A DNA stretch of 64,000 nucleotides from Kocuria rosea (GCF_006094695.1 NZ_CP035103.1:2170001-2234000); one strand, 5' to 3'. Counted from the stretch's first letter, positions 33,309 to 41,766 are shown. The notes: a model not told the origin generated them from the letters alone. A program made the numbers and translations.

Positions 33309-34109
33309 ATGATCGACGCCCACCTGCACGTGGTCGACCCGCGGTTCCCGCTGGTACCCAACCAGGGGTACCTGCCGCCGACCTTCACGGTCGGGGACTA
33401 CCGGCGCAGGGTCCGGGAACTGGGCGTGGCGGGCGGGGCCGTGGTCAGCGGCTCCTTCCAGGGCCACGCCCAGGAGTGGCTGCGCTCGGCGCTGGCGGAG
33501 CTCGGCCCCGGATTCGTCGGCGTGACCCAGCTGCCGCCCGCCGTCCCGGACGAGCAGGTGCGCGAGCTCCACGGGGCCGGGGTGCGGGCGGTGCGCTTCA
33601 CCCTCCGCCGCGGCGCCGACGCGGACCCTGCCGGCATCGAGCGGCTCGCCCGGCGGGTGCACGACCTCGCCGGGTGGCACGCCGAGTTCTACGCGGACGC
33701 CGCCGCGCTGGAGCACCTCGCCCCCGTGCTGCGGCGCCTGCCGCGGGCCGGCGTCGACCACCTCGGCATGAGCGCGGCGGGGCTGCCGCGGCTGCTCGAG
33801 CTCGTCGAGCGGGGCGTGAAGGTCAAGGCCACGGGGTTCGGGCGCGTCGACCTCGACGTGCCGGACGCGCTGCGCCGGATCCACGCCGTGGACCCGACCG
33901 CCCTGCTCTTCGGCACCGATCTGCCGAGCACCCGGGCGGAGCGCCCGTTCCGGGACGCGGACGTCGCGCTGGTCGCCGAGACCCTGGGCGCCGGCGCCGC
34001 GGCGGCCGTGCTGCACGACAACGCCGCGGCCTGGTACGGGCTGCCGCGCGCGGCGGCGGAGAGCGGCTACTCCGGCCACACCTGCCGGTCCGGGCCCTCC
34101 AGGACGTAG
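33309..34109 (+). CDS. Amidohydrolase family (amidohydrolase-2 type) protein
   Basis: 266 residues of TIM-barrel fold. The metal motif HLH is in MIDAHLHVVDPRF, the later strand has HLGMSAAG, and the late catalytic Asp is in LLFGTDLPSTRAERPF. FVGVTQLPPAV and VRAVRFTLRRGAD also match the COG3618 lactone-hydrolase-like group. Such enzymes open lactones or hydrolyse amides in the cytosol. The 3' end runs 43 bases into the convergent DHFR-like gene, giving a C-terminal extension (AESGYSGHTCRSGPSRT) that is likely unstructured. No pathway partner is visible. Confidence 0.88.
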   Translation: MIDAHLHVVDPRFPLVPNQGYLPPTFTVGDYRRRVRELGVAGGAVVSGSFQGHAQEWLRSALAELGPGFVGVTQLPPAVPDEQVRELHGAGVRAVRFTLRRGADADPAGIERLARRVHDLAGWHAEFYADAAALEHLAPVLRRLPRAGVDHLGMSAAGLPRLLELVERGVKVKATGFGRVDLDVPDALRRIHAVDPTALLFGTDLPSTRAERPFRDADVALVAETLGAGAAAAVLHDNAAAWYGLPRAAAESGYSGHTCRSGPSRT

Positions 34110-34621
34110 CGCAGCTCCACGGCGCCGCCCTCGAAGTGGGTGGTGCGCTGGAGCCGCAGGTCGCGCGCCGCTGCGGTCGGCAGGACGGGATGTCCTCCGC
34201 CCAGCACGATCGGCATGTAGGTCAGCCACAGCTCGTCGAGCAGACCGGCGTCCGCGAACTGGGCCGCGAGCTTCCCGCCGCCCACCACCCACAGGTTCCG
34301 CTCGCCCGCGGCGGCGACCAGGGCCTCGGCGTGCATCGTGACCGGTCCGCTGACGAACGTCAGGTCCGCTCCCGCCGGCCGCGGCAGCTCGCGGTGGGTG
34401 AAGACCCAGACCGGCAGGTCCCCGTAGGCCCAGTCCCCCTGGTCGAGGACGAACTCGTACGTGCTCGCGCCCATCGCGAGCGCGCCGACGTCGGCCAGGA
34501 ACGCGTCGTAGTGCTCCTGATAGGCCTCGAAGCCGTACTGCAGCAGCCAGTCGAGGTGGTTCTCCCGGTCGGCGATGTACCCGTCGGCGCTGGCCGCCAC
34601 GTAGTACTGCGTTCTGCTCAT
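34067..34621 (-). CDS. Dihydrofolate reductase-like (RibD C-terminal) reductase
   Basis: 184 residues. The DHFR-like fold is shown by YYVAASADGYIAD near the N-terminus, GALAMGASTYEFVL, PVWVFTHRELP, and the NADPH-binding NLWVVGGGKLAAQFADAGLLDELWLTYMPIVLGGGHPV. True FolA residues are missing, so it is the widespread single-domain RibD_C type, probably an NADPH-dependent reductase of a pteridine or unrelated substrate. The ATG at 34621 is fixed by a leaderless-type TAACCT seven bases upstream. Its 3' end overlaps the amidohydrolase gene by 43 bases. Confidence 0.9.
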   Translation of the reverse strand: MSRTQYYVAASADGYIADRENHLDWLLQYGFEAYQEHYDAFLADVGALAMGASTYEFVLDQGDWAYGDLPVWVFTHRELPRPAGADLTFVSGPVTMHAEALVAAAGERNLWVVGGGKLAAQFADAGLLDELWLTYMPIVLGGGHPVLPTAAARDLRLQRTTHFEGGAVELRYVLEGPDRQVWPE

Positions 34622-34628
34622 GCGCACC

Positions 34629-34634
34629 AGGTTA
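34629..34634 (-). promoter_or_regulatory. Leaderless -10 box (TAACCT) for the DHFR-like gene
   Basis: TAACCT plus seven bases precedes ATG 34621, supporting that start over a longer frame upstream. Confidence 0.55.
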
Positions 34635-34728
34635 CGCAGCCCTCCGGCGGCTTCCCAGGGTTGCTTCCCCCGCGCCGCGGACGGCGTCATGATGGGAGCA
34701 TCGACCGATCGACGCGGAAGGCCCGGCC

Positions 34729-35145
34729 ATGCCCATGCTGCTCAATCCCTACTTCTCGTTCCGGGACACGGCCGAGGAGGCGATGACCTTCTACCGCTCC
34801 GTGTTCGGCGGGGAGCTGTCGGTCAGCCGGTTCAGCGAGTACGGCGCCAGCGACGACCCGGCGGAGCAGGACAAGGTGATGCACTCGATGCTCACCACCG
34901 GGACCGGCATGGTCCTGATGGCCGCCGACACCCCGAACAGCATGGACCTGACCGTCGGCGACAACGTCTCGGTCTCCGTGAGCGGGGACGACGAGTCCGT
35001 GATGCGCGGCTGGTGGGAGGCACTGGGCGCGGGCGGGACCGTCACGATGCCGCTCGAGGAGGCCCCCTGGGGCGGTCTGTTCGGGATGTGCACCGACCGG
35101 TTCGGCATCCACTGGATGTTCAGCGTCGGCGACGCCGGCTCCTGA
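34729..35145 (+). CDS. VOC family protein (PhnB-like)
   Basis: 138 residues with two betaalphabetabetabeta modules. Motifs are NPYFSFRDTAEEAMTFYRSVFGGEL at the start and PWGGLFGMCTDRFGIHWMFSV at the end, typical of the PhnB/DUF1338-like VOC subgroup. The ATG has GGAAGG upstream. This group is often annotated glyoxalase-like, but the subgroup lacks proven activity. It is followed 37 bases later by a second VOC gene in the same direction, so the two probably form one transcript. Confidence 0.9.
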   Translation: MPMLLNPYFSFRDTAEEAMTFYRSVFGGELSVSRFSEYGASDDPAEQDKVMHSMLTTGTGMVLMAADTPNSMDLTVGDNVSVSVSGDDESVMRGWWEALGAGGTVTMPLEEAPWGGLFGMCTDRFGIHWMFSVGDAGS

Positions 35146-35182
35146 CGCGCCCCGCGCCGCCCGACCCGAGAAGGAGCGTCCC

Positions 35183-35575
35183 ATGCGCATCACCCACACC
35201 AGCGTCTTCGTCGACGACCAGCAGCAGGCGCTGCTGTTCTACACCGGCAAGCTCGGCTTCATGGTCAAGCACGACGTCCCCGCCGGCGGCGCCCGCTGGC
35301 TCACCCTGGTCTCGCCCCAGGCGCCCGAGGGCGTCGAGCTGGTGCTCGAGCCCTCCGAGCACCCCGCCGTGGGGCCGTTCAAGGCCGCGCTCGTGGCCGA
35401 CGGCATCCCGTTCACGAGCTTCGGGGTCAAGGACGTGCGGGCGGAGTACGAGCGGCTGCGCGAGCGCGGGGTGCACTTCGTCCAGGAGCCCACGGTCTCG
35501 GGCCCGTACACCACCGCGGTGCTCGACGACACCTGCGGCAACCTCATCCGGATCGCGAGCCCCCACCCCGGGTGA
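35183..35575 (+). CDS. VOC/glyoxalase family protein
   Basis: 130 residues with a paired betaalphabetabetabeta fold: ITHTSVFVDDQQQALLFYTGKLGF, then GVELVLEPSEHPAVGPF and LDDTCGNLIRIASP. The metal ligands of glyoxalase I (H, E, H, E) are partly retained (H5, E116-type region replaced by N), so catalytic lyase activity is uncertain. GAAGGAG precedes the ATG at good spacing. It is the second of a two-gene VOC pair and converges on the SRPBCC gene. Homologues in this size class are dioxygenases, resistance proteins or unknown. Confidence 0.88.
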   Translation: MRITHTSVFVDDQQQALLFYTGKLGFMVKHDVPAGGARWLTLVSPQAPEGVELVLEPSEHPAVGPFKAALVADGIPFTSFGVKDVRAEYERLRERGVHFVQEPTVSGPYTTAVLDDTCGNLIRIASPHPG

Positions 35576-35592
35576 GGCCCGTCCGGCGGGGA

Positions 35593-36102
35593 TCAGTCCC
35601 GGGCCCGGAGCTGCTCGGCGAGCGGCCGGTAGTGCCCGGACATCGCAGGGTGGTAGTCCCGGGCGAAGTCGACGGCGTCCGGGTCCCCGCCGGTCTCGGC
35701 GGCCACGAGCCGGTCCAGGTAGTACTCCCAGCCGGGCCCCACCGACTCCACCTCGTCGGGGTCCGGGTACCGGTGGGTGAGCCGCAGGACGGTGGTGCCG
35801 TCCTCGTCCTGGAGGTCGAGGTCCACGCGCCAGGCGTCGGCCGCCGTGCCCAGGGTGAGCGCCAGGTGCCGGGGCGGGTCGCAGCGGCGGATCAGCAGGG
35901 GCTCGGGCTCGTCCAGGTCCTCGACCGTCAGCAGCACCTCGACGCGCCCGGTGGCCGGGTCACCGCTCCACGTCCCGTACCACCGGGCCAGCCGGGCGGG
36001 GTCCGTCACCGCGGCCCAGACCTCCTCGACGGGGGCGCGGAACGTGCGGGTGAGGACGAGGTGACCGCCGGGGTCGAGGCGTCCGGTGGGCTGTGGGGTC
36101 AT
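35593..36102 (-). CDS. SRPBCC/AHSA1-type (START-like) protein
   Basis: 169 residues. The START-like signature is LVLTRTFRAPVEEVWAAVTDPARLARWYGTWSGDP, followed by PLLIRRCDPPRHLALTLG and TTVLRLTHRY. The C-terminal helix is GPGWEYYLDRLVAAETGG. The ATG follows GAGGAG. AHSA1-type proteins bind hydrophobic ligands or act in stress; many actinobacterial copies pair with ArsR regulators, but none is here. It converges on the VOC pair, which often share genomic neighbourhoods with such proteins. Function is unknown beyond fold. Confidence 0.88.
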   Translation of the reverse strand: MTPQPTGRLDPGGHLVLTRTFRAPVEEVWAAVTDPARLARWYGTWSGDPATGRVEVLLTVEDLDEPEPLLIRRCDPPRHLALTLGTAADAWRVDLDLQDEDGTTVLRLTHRYPDPDEVESVGPGWEYYLDRLVAAETGGDPDAVDFARDYHPAMSGHYRPLAEQLRARD

Positions 36103-36263
36103 GGTGGCTCCTCGCTCGGCTCCGCACCGCGCGGAGGTGCTCCTGGCCGAGGCGCGATCGGCCTCGTGCCGTGGAGTCCATGATTAGCACCCCCGGAGGC
36201 CGGACGGCGTCACATTGCGGACGGTTTCGCGCCGCCGCGGGCTCCGGTGGCGGCAGGGACGGC

Positions 36264-36299
36264 GGCGGGGCGGTCACCCGGGAGGGCGCCCGCCCCGCC
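36264..36299 (-). terminator. Terminator of the SDR/FabG operon
   Basis: A ten-base stem (GGCGGGGCGG and its complement) with a 16-base loop, 20 bases after the SDR stop. Confidence 0.55.
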
Positions 36300-36318
36300 G
36301 TCGTCGGGGGCCGTGGGC

Positions 36319-37077
36319 CTAGCGGCGACCGGCCTTCGCCAGGAAGTCGTCAGCGCCGCCGACGAGCTCGACGTGCCCGGTGGGGACGTCCGCGGTGACC
36401 ATGCGGGCGATCTCCTCGGCGAACTCCTGCACGGAGTAGAGCTTGCCGGCGGCCTCGCGGCGCTCCTCGAGCGCCCCCGGACGGGCCCGGTTGAGCAGGG
36501 TCGCGGTCACGGTGCCCTCGATCATGTCGCCGGAGACCACCACGAACGTGATGCCCTTCCCGGTCAACTCCGGGATGCGGGCGGTGAGGGCGTCCTCACC
36601 GGCGCGCTTGGACCTGGCGACCTCCACGTACTCCGGCATGGTCTCGACGTCGTTGATGAAGTGCGCCTGGTGGCTGGTCACGAAGACCACGCGCCCGCCC
36701 TCGGGCAGGTGCTCCAGCGCGGCGCTGAGGGTGTCGTTCTGCGCGTCCCGGTTGAGCTTGAGCGCGTAGTCCTCACCGAGGTCCGTCTCCATGCCGCCGG
36801 AGGCGTTGAGCACGAGCACGTCCACCCCGCCGAAGGCCTCCACGGCGCGGGCGAACAGGTTGCGGACGTCCTCGGGCTCGGTCATGTCCGCCTGGACGGC
36901 GATGGCCTTCCCGCCGGCCGCCTCGATCTCCTTGACGACCTTGTTGGCGCGGGGCGCCTTCTGCCGGTAGTTGACGACCACGTTGGCGCCCTCCCCGGCC
37001 AGCAGCTTCGCGGTGTCGGCGCCGACGCCGCGCGAGGACCCGGTGACGACGGCGGTCTTGCCTGCAAGTGAACTCAT
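36319..37077 (-). CDS. SDR family protein with displaced active-site tyrosine
   Basis: 252 residues of Rossmann fold: TGSSRGVG (12-19), NASGGM (91-96) and VVFVTSHQAHF where SDRs have the catalytic serine strand. The active-site tyrosine and lysine are Y150 and K157, seven residues apart instead of four; position 153 is valine. SKRAGEDAL aligns with the usual SKAAL helix, so the lysine is in place but the tyrosine is shifted. It still may bind NAD(P). The gene follows FabG by 45 bases in the same direction, as in several actinobacteria. I infer a fatty acid or related reductase role, perhaps without ordinary catalysis. Confidence 0.85.
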   Translation of the reverse strand: MSSLAGKTAVVTGSSRGVGADTAKLLAGEGANVVVNYRQKAPRANKVVKEIEAAGGKAIAVQADMTEPEDVRNLFARAVEAFGGVDVLVLNASGGMETDLGEDYALKLNRDAQNDTLSAALEHLPEGGRVVFVTSHQAHFINDVETMPEYVEVARSKRAGEDALTARIPELTGKGITFVVVSGDMIEGTVTATLLNRARPGALEERREAAGKLYSVQEFAEEIARMVTADVPTGHVELVGGADDFLAKAGRR

Positions 37078-37122
37078 GGTGCTCCTTCGGTGGAACGTGC
37101 GGGGATCAGGGGGCGGCGGGGC

Positions 37123-37851
37123 TCAGTGGCCCATGCCGAGGCCGCCGTCCACGGGGATGACGGCGCCGGAGATGTACTTCGCCTCGTCGGAGGCGATCCA
37201 GCGCACGACGGCGGCGACCTCCTCCGGCTCGGCGAACCGGCCGGCCGGGATCGAGGCGAGGTAGTTCTTCTGGGTGTCCTCCGGCAGCGCCGCGGTCATC
37301 TCCGTGTTGATGAACCCGGGGGCGACGACGTTGGCGGTCACGTTGCGCCCGCCCAGCTCCCGGGTGATCGACCGGGCGATGCCGACCAGGCCGGCCTTGG
37401 ACGCGGCGTAGTTGACCTGCCCGGGCGAGCCGTAGAGCCCGACCACGGAGGAGATGAGGACCACGCGCCCGCGCTTGAGGCGCATGAATCCCTTGGCGGC
37501 GCGCTGCACCACGCGGAACGCGCCGGTGAGGTTGGTGTCCACGACGTCCTGGAAGTCCTGCTCCTTCATCCGCAGCAGCAGGGTGTCCCGGGTGATCCCG
37601 GCGTTGGCCACGACGACCTCGACCGGGCCGAACTCGGCCTCGACGGCCTTGTACGCGGCGTCGATCGACGCGGAGTCGGTGACGTCGGCCTGCACCGCGA
37701 AGAAGCCCTCGGGCGCCTCGCCGGAGCGGTAGGTGACGGCCACGTTGTCCCCGGCGTCCTGGAACGCTTGGGCGATGGCCCGTCCGATCCCGCGGTTGCC
37801 GCCGGTCACGAGGACGGTGCGGGGGGCCGGGCTGCGCTGCTCGTCTGCCAT
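37123..37851 (-). CDS. fabG: 3-oxoacyl-[acyl-carrier-protein] reductase (FabG)
   Basis: 242 residues of classical SDR. The cofactor motif is TGGNRGIG (16-23), then NAGIT (83-87), the catalytic triad S134/S135, Y148 and K152 (VNYAASKAGL) and PGFINTEM. It reduces 3-oxoacyl-ACP with NADPH in type II fatty acid synthesis. The start at 37851 yields MADEQRSPAP; AAAGG lies upstream. It is upstream of the partner SDR in the operon. The neighbouring DUF3099, zinc ribbon and SURF1 genes on the other strand give a gene order seen in other actinobacteria. Confidence 0.92.
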   Translation of the reverse strand: MADEQRSPAPRTVLVTGGNRGIGRAIAQAFQDAGDNVAVTYRSGEAPEGFFAVQADVTDSASIDAAYKAVEAEFGPVEVVVANAGITRDTLLLRMKEQDFQDVVDTNLTGAFRVVQRAAKGFMRLKRGRVVLISSVVGLYGSPGQVNYAASKAGLVGIARSITRELGGRNVTANVVAPGFINTEMTAALPEDTQKNYLASIPAGRFAEPEEVAAVVRWIASDEAKYISGAVIPVDGGLGMGH

Positions 37852-38027
37852 GGGAAGAGGGCCTTTCGGTCGTGGGTCGCGGGTGCGCGGCACGCCGGTC
37901 GGCGCCGGCCCGCGGGGAAATCCCCCCAATCGTACCGGTCGCCGCGGGCGACCGGACGGCAGCCCCGGAGGACCGCCTTCTCGATGTCGGACCCCGGTGA
38001 GATACTTGATCGTCTGTTGGGAGGACC

Positions 38028-38522
38028 ATGAGCAAGCGCTATCTCACGACCGGCGAGGCCGCCGGCCAGGACGACGTCCACTCCATCACCGCCACCGCGG
38101 AGCCGCACACGCAGGACATGGGCCACCGGATGAAGGTCTACAGCATCCAGATGGGCCTGCGCATCGTGTGCCTCATCGTGTTCGTCGCGGTCGACAACAT
38201 CTGGGTGCGCGGCGTCGCGATCCTGGGCGTGGCCGTGCTGCCGTGGATGGCGGTGCTGCTGGCCAACAGCAACGACCGCTCCGCCCGGACGAGCCAGTAC
38301 TACGAGCCGCCCGCCGCGCCGGCGCTGGCCGCCGCCCCCGAGCCGCGGCCGCCGGCCGCGCCCCTGGCGATCGACTTCGTGCTCGAGGGCGAGTTCGTCG
38401 CCGGGCACCGCGAGGACGACCCCGTCCCGGACGGCCGCGGGAGCACGACCGCTCCCAGCGGGGACCCGGCTTCCTCCGCTACTGTCGAGGACGACACCAC
38501 CCGGCGCCGCGGAGCGGCCTGA
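38028..38522 (+). CDS. DUF3099 membrane protein
   Basis: 164 residues. The family core is SITATAEPHTQDMGHRMKVYSIQMGLRIVCLIVFVAVDN, then a second hydrophobic segment (VRGVAILGVAVLPWMAVLLAN). These give two membrane helices at about residues 44-60 and 65-83. The C-terminal 75 residues are acidic, Pro-rich and disordered. GGGAGG precedes the ATG. The function is unknown. It heads a three-gene set with a zinc-ribbon protein and SURF1, so a link to oxidase assembly is possible. Confidence 0.88.
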   Translation: MSKRYLTTGEAAGQDDVHSITATAEPHTQDMGHRMKVYSIQMGLRIVCLIVFVAVDNIWVRGVAILGVAVLPWMAVLLANSNDRSARTSQYYEPPAAPALAAAPEPRPPAAPLAIDFVLEGEFVAGHREDDPVPDGRGSTTAPSGDPASSATVEDDTTRRRGAA

Positions 38523-38576
38523 GCCCGCCGCGGGCCGTACCGGGATCCGCCGAAGACCCTGAGGAGCACGACCGCC

Positions 38577-38855
38577 GTGGAGTTCGACCTGCTCGGATCG
38601 CTGTCCCCGCGAGGCGCCGACGCTCCCCCGGTCGGGCCCGACACCCCGCAGTGCTCCCGCAAGGGCTGCCGTGCGGACGCCGCGTGGCAGATCCGCTGGA
38701 ACAACCCGCGCATCCACGCCCCGGAGCGCCGCAAGACGTGGCTGGCGTGCCCCGAGCACCGCGGCGACCTCGAGCAGTTCCTCGGCGCGCGCGGCTTCTG
38801 GAAGGACACCGTCCCCCTCGCCGACGCCGGCCCCGCGCAGGAGCGCCGGGGATGA
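38577..38855 (+). CDS. Small zinc-ribbon-like protein
   Basis: 92 residues from a GTG. The conserved part is CSRKGCRADAAWQIRWNNPRIHAPERRKTWLACPEHRGDLEQFLGARGF, with C-x4-C and C-x2-H pairs that would bind one zinc ion. The family is common in actinobacteria between DUF3099 and SURF1 genes and has no assigned function. Its stop overlaps the SURF1 ATG (ATGA), so they are coupled. A role in metal supply or oxidase maturation is an inference from position only. Confidence 0.8.
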   Translation: MEFDLLGSLSPRGADAPPVGPDTPQCSRKGCRADAAWQIRWNNPRIHAPERRKTWLACPEHRGDLEQFLGARGFWKDTVPLADAGPAQERRG

Positions 38856-39838
38856 ACGACTACCGTTTCCTGCTCAGCGGCAAGTGGCTCGGCTTCTTCC
38901 TTCTCGCCTGCGCCGCCGCCGTGGTCTCGGTGTACCTGGGCGGCTGGCAGATGGACCGCAACGACCACCTGGTCGGCGAGAACGCCAAGATCACGCAGAA
39001 CTACCGCGCCGAGCCCCTGACCGGTGCGGCCGCCGCCGAGCAGTTCGCCGTCCACGACGAGCGCCTCACCTGGCACCCCGTCGAGCTCACGGGCGAGTAC
39101 CTGCCCGAGGACCAGGTGCTGGTCCGCAACAGGCCGCAGGACGGACGCGTCGGCTACGAGGTGCTCGTCCCGTTCCGCACGCAGGACGGGGACGTCGTGG
39201 TCCTCGACCGCGGCTGGATCCCCACGGGTGAGGCGGCCAACGGGATGCCGGACGAGGTGCCGGCCCCGCCCGCCGGCCGGGTGACGGTCACCGCCCGGCT
39301 CCAGCCCGGGGAGCCGTCCGTCAGCCGCGGCGCCCCCGCGGGCCAGATTGCCTCGATCGACCTCGAGGAGCTGCGCGAGCGCTGGGACCGGCCGATCGGG
39401 ACGGCGGCCTACGGCGAGGTCCTCGCCGAGGCCCCGGCCCCCGCGGCGGCCCCCGCGCCGGCTCCGGAGCCGGAGATCGACTCCGGGCCGCACCTGTCCT
39501 ACTCGTTGCAGTGGTACGCGTTCGCGGCGCTGTTCTTCGTGGCCTGGGGCTACGCCGCCCGGCAGCAGGCCCGCAACGACGCCTGGGACCGCCAGTTCGC
39601 CCAGGAGATGGAGCGTCGGCTCGCACGGTTCTACGACGAGGACGGCAACTACATCGGCGAGGGCGACGAGGAGCTCGTCGTCCGCCAGCTCGAGATGGCC
39701 GACGACATGCCGGCCCACCTCAAGTCGCTCATGCGCCCCCGGCCGCAGCGCCGGCGCTCCGGCCCCACGTGGGAGGACGAGGAGGACGCGATGCTGGACG
39801 CCCTGGAGCGCGAGCACACCTCCGCCGCCCGCGACTGA
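38852..39838 (+). CDS. SURF1-family cytochrome oxidase assembly protein
   Basis: 328 residues. A first membrane helix (KWLGFFLLACAAAVVSVYLGGWQMDR, about 11-35) precedes the extracellular beta-rich SURF1 core. Signature blocks are VELTGEYLPEDQVLVRNRPQDGRVGYEVLVPFRTQDG, VLDRGWIP and the second helix in HLSYSLQWYAFAALFFVAWGY (about 220-240). The charged C-terminal cytosolic tail of about 90 residues is longer than the SURF1 core needs. SURF1 aids insertion of heme a into oxidase subunit I, so it connects with ctaA and ctaB in this window. It overlaps the zinc-ribbon gene upstream. Confidence 0.93.
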   Translation: MNDYRFLLSGKWLGFFLLACAAAVVSVYLGGWQMDRNDHLVGENAKITQNYRAEPLTGAAAAEQFAVHDERLTWHPVELTGEYLPEDQVLVRNRPQDGRVGYEVLVPFRTQDGDVVVLDRGWIPTGEAANGMPDEVPAPPAGRVTVTARLQPGEPSVSRGAPAGQIASIDLEELRERWDRPIGTAAYGEVLAEAPAPAAAPAPAPEPEIDSGPHLSYSLQWYAFAALFFVAWGYAARQQARNDAWDRQFAQEMERRLARFYDEDGNYIGEGDEELVVRQLEMADDMPAHLKSLMRPRPQRRRSGPTWEDEEDAMLDALEREHTSAARD

Positions 39839-39859
39839 CGTCGCGAGGGGCGCCCGCCG

Positions 39860-41458
39860 TCAGGCGAGGGAGATGAGGTCCTGGTACTCCTGGCTCCACA
39901 GGTCCTCGGTGCCGTCGGGCAGGATCACCACGCGCTCGGGGTCCAGCGCCTCGACCGCGCCCTCGTCGTGGGAGACGAGCACGACCGCGCCCTCGTAGGT
40001 GCGCAGCGCGTTGAGGATCTCCCGGCGGGAGGCCGGGTCCAGGTTGTTGGTCGGCTCGTCGAGCAGCAGCACGTTGGCGGAGGAGGCCACGAGGGTCGCC
40101 AGCGCCAGGCGGGTCTTCTCGCCGCCGGAGAGCACCCCGGCCGGCTTGGACACGTCGTCGCCCTGGAACAGGAACGAGCCCAGGACGTTGCGGACCTCCG
40201 TGTCGGCGAGGTCCGGGGCGGCGGAGCGCATGTTCTCCAGCACCGTCCGGTCCGGGTCCAGGGTGTCGTGCTCCTGGGCGAAGTAGCCGAGCTTGAGGCC
40301 GTGCCCCGGGACCACCTCACCGGTGTCCGGCTGGGCCTCCCCTGCCAGCATCCGCAGCAGCGTGGTCTTGCCGGCGCCGTTGAACCCGAGGATGACCACC
40401 CGGGAGCCCCGGTCGATGGCCAGGTCCACGTCGTTGAAGATCTCGAGCGAGCCGTAGGACTTGGACAGGTCTCGGGCGGTCAGCGGGGTCTTGCCGCAGT
40501 CGGCGGGCTTCGGGAAGCGGATGTTCGCGACCTTGTCCGCCTGGCGCTCGCCCTCGAGGCCGTTCATGAGCCGCTCGGCGCGCTTGATCATCTGCTGGGC
40601 GGCCACGGCCTTGCTGGCCTTGGCGCGCATCTTGTTGGCCTGGTCCATCAGCGCGGTGGCCTTCTTCTCCGCGTTGGCGTACTCGCGCTTGCGGCGGTGG
40701 GCGTCCTGCTCGCGCTGCAGCAGGTAGTTCTTCCAGCCCATGTTGTACAGGTCGATGACGCAGCGGTTGGCGTCCAGGTACAGGACCTTGTTGACCACCA
40801 TCTCCATCAGCTCCACGTCGTGGCTGATCACCAGCAGCCCGCCCTGGAAGTTCTTCAGGAAGTCCCGCAGCCACACCACGGAGTCGGCGTCCAGGTGGTT
40901 GGTGGGCTCGTCGAGGAGCATGATGTCGGCGTCCGAGAACAGGATGCGGGCCAGCTCCACGCGACGGCGCTGCCCGCCGGAGAGGGTGCGCAGCGGCTGG
41001 TCGAGGATCCGCTCGGGCAGGTCCAGGTTGGACGTGATCGTCGCGGCCTCGGACTCCGCGGCGTAGCCGCCGCCGGCGAGGAACTCCGACTCGAGCCGGT
41101 CGTAGCCGCGCATGGCCTTGCTGCGCACGGCGTCGTCCTCGGAGGCCATGTCCTGCTCCGCCTGGCGCAGGCGGGCGACGACGCCCGCGAGGTTGCGGGC
41201 GGAGAGGATGCGGTCCCGGGCCAGCTGCTCCATGTCCTCGACCTTGGGGTCCTGCGGGAGGTAGCCGATGGCCCCGGTGCGCGTGACCGTCCCGCCCGCG
41301 GGCAGGGTCTCCCCGGCGAGGACCTTGGTCATCGTGGTCTTGCCGGCGCCGTTGCGCCCGACCAGGCCGATCTTGTCCCCCTTGTCCACCCGGAAGTTGA
41401 CCTCGTCCATGAGCAGCCGCGCACCGGCACGCAGTTCGAGGTTCTGGACAGTGATCAC
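39860..41458 (-). CDS. ABC-F family ATPase
   Basis: 532 residues with two ATP-binding domains and no membrane segment. The first has Walker A GRNGAGKTT (near 35), signature LSGGQRRRVELA and Walker B IMLLDEPTNHLD. The second has GFNGAGKTTLL, LSGGEKTRLALA and VLLLDEPTNNLD. Between them lies the ABC-F linker helix pair (REQDAHRRKREYANAEKKATALMDQANKMRAKASKAV) that reaches into the ribosome. Members regulate translation or protect ribosomes; this one lacks clear antibiotic-resistance signatures, so housekeeping is likelier. The GTG has AAAGG upstream. TAGAAT at 41519-41524 is a good -10. Confidence 0.93.
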   Translation of the reverse strand: MITVQNLELRAGARLLMDEVNFRVDKGDKIGLVGRNGAGKTTMTKVLAGETLPAGGTVTRTGAIGYLPQDPKVEDMEQLARDRILSARNLAGVVARLRQAEQDMASEDDAVRSKAMRGYDRLESEFLAGGGYAAESEAATITSNLDLPERILDQPLRTLSGGQRRRVELARILFSDADIMLLDEPTNHLDADSVVWLRDFLKNFQGGLLVISHDVELMEMVVNKVLYLDANRCVIDLYNMGWKNYLLQREQDAHRRKREYANAEKKATALMDQANKMRAKASKAVAAQQMIKRAERLMNGLEGERQADKVANIRFPKPADCGKTPLTARDLSKSYGSLEIFNDVDLAIDRGSRVVILGFNGAGKTTLLRMLAGEAQPDTGEVVPGHGLKLGYFAQEHDTLDPDRTVLENMRSAAPDLADTEVRNVLGSFLFQGDDVSKPAGVLSGGEKTRLALATLVASSANVLLLDEPTNNLDPASRREILNALRTYEGAVVLVSHDEGAVEALDPERVVILPDGTEDLWSQEYQDLISLA

Positions 41459-41766
41459 GGAGGAGACCTTTCGGGAGGCAGTGGTGAGGAGTGGGTGCCC
41501 TGACCGGGCAACCTGTCCATTCTACCGGTCCCCGTTCCGCGGCGGCACCCCGCGCAGCGGGCCGGGTCCGCGTTCTTGCTCACGTGCCGGACGGGCGCCT
41601 TCTCCGGGGCATCTTCTGCGCGGCCCGGGCCCGGAGGCTGACACATTCGCCCGACACAATCGCCCGACTCCGGGCGGGCTCTTCTCGGCGGGGCCGTCGC
41701 TGGGTAGTGTCCGACGTCAACTGGTCAGTCTCCTTCCAGTATTTCTCATCGTCGGAAGCGGGCAGC
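41459..41766. other. Intergenic region between ABC-F and GpgS-like genes
   Basis: 308 bases without a convincing gene. The left side holds the ABC-F leader and promoter (minus strand). The right side holds the upstream region of the glycoside operon, including a GCCCG-N5-CGGGC hairpin near 41670 and a possible TAGTGT -10 near 41705. Confidence 0.5.
41519..41524 (-). promoter_or_regulatory. -10 box (TAGAAT) of the ABC-F gene
   Basis: TAGAAT lies 61 bases upstream of the GTG at 41458, giving a leader of about 50 bases. Confidence 0.5.

Noticed and set aside
41640..41766. Longer upstream start for the GpgS-like protein near 41491
   Set aside because: The extended N-terminus is Arg/Pro-rich noise; ATG 41767 has a ribosome site and gives the normal GpgS length.
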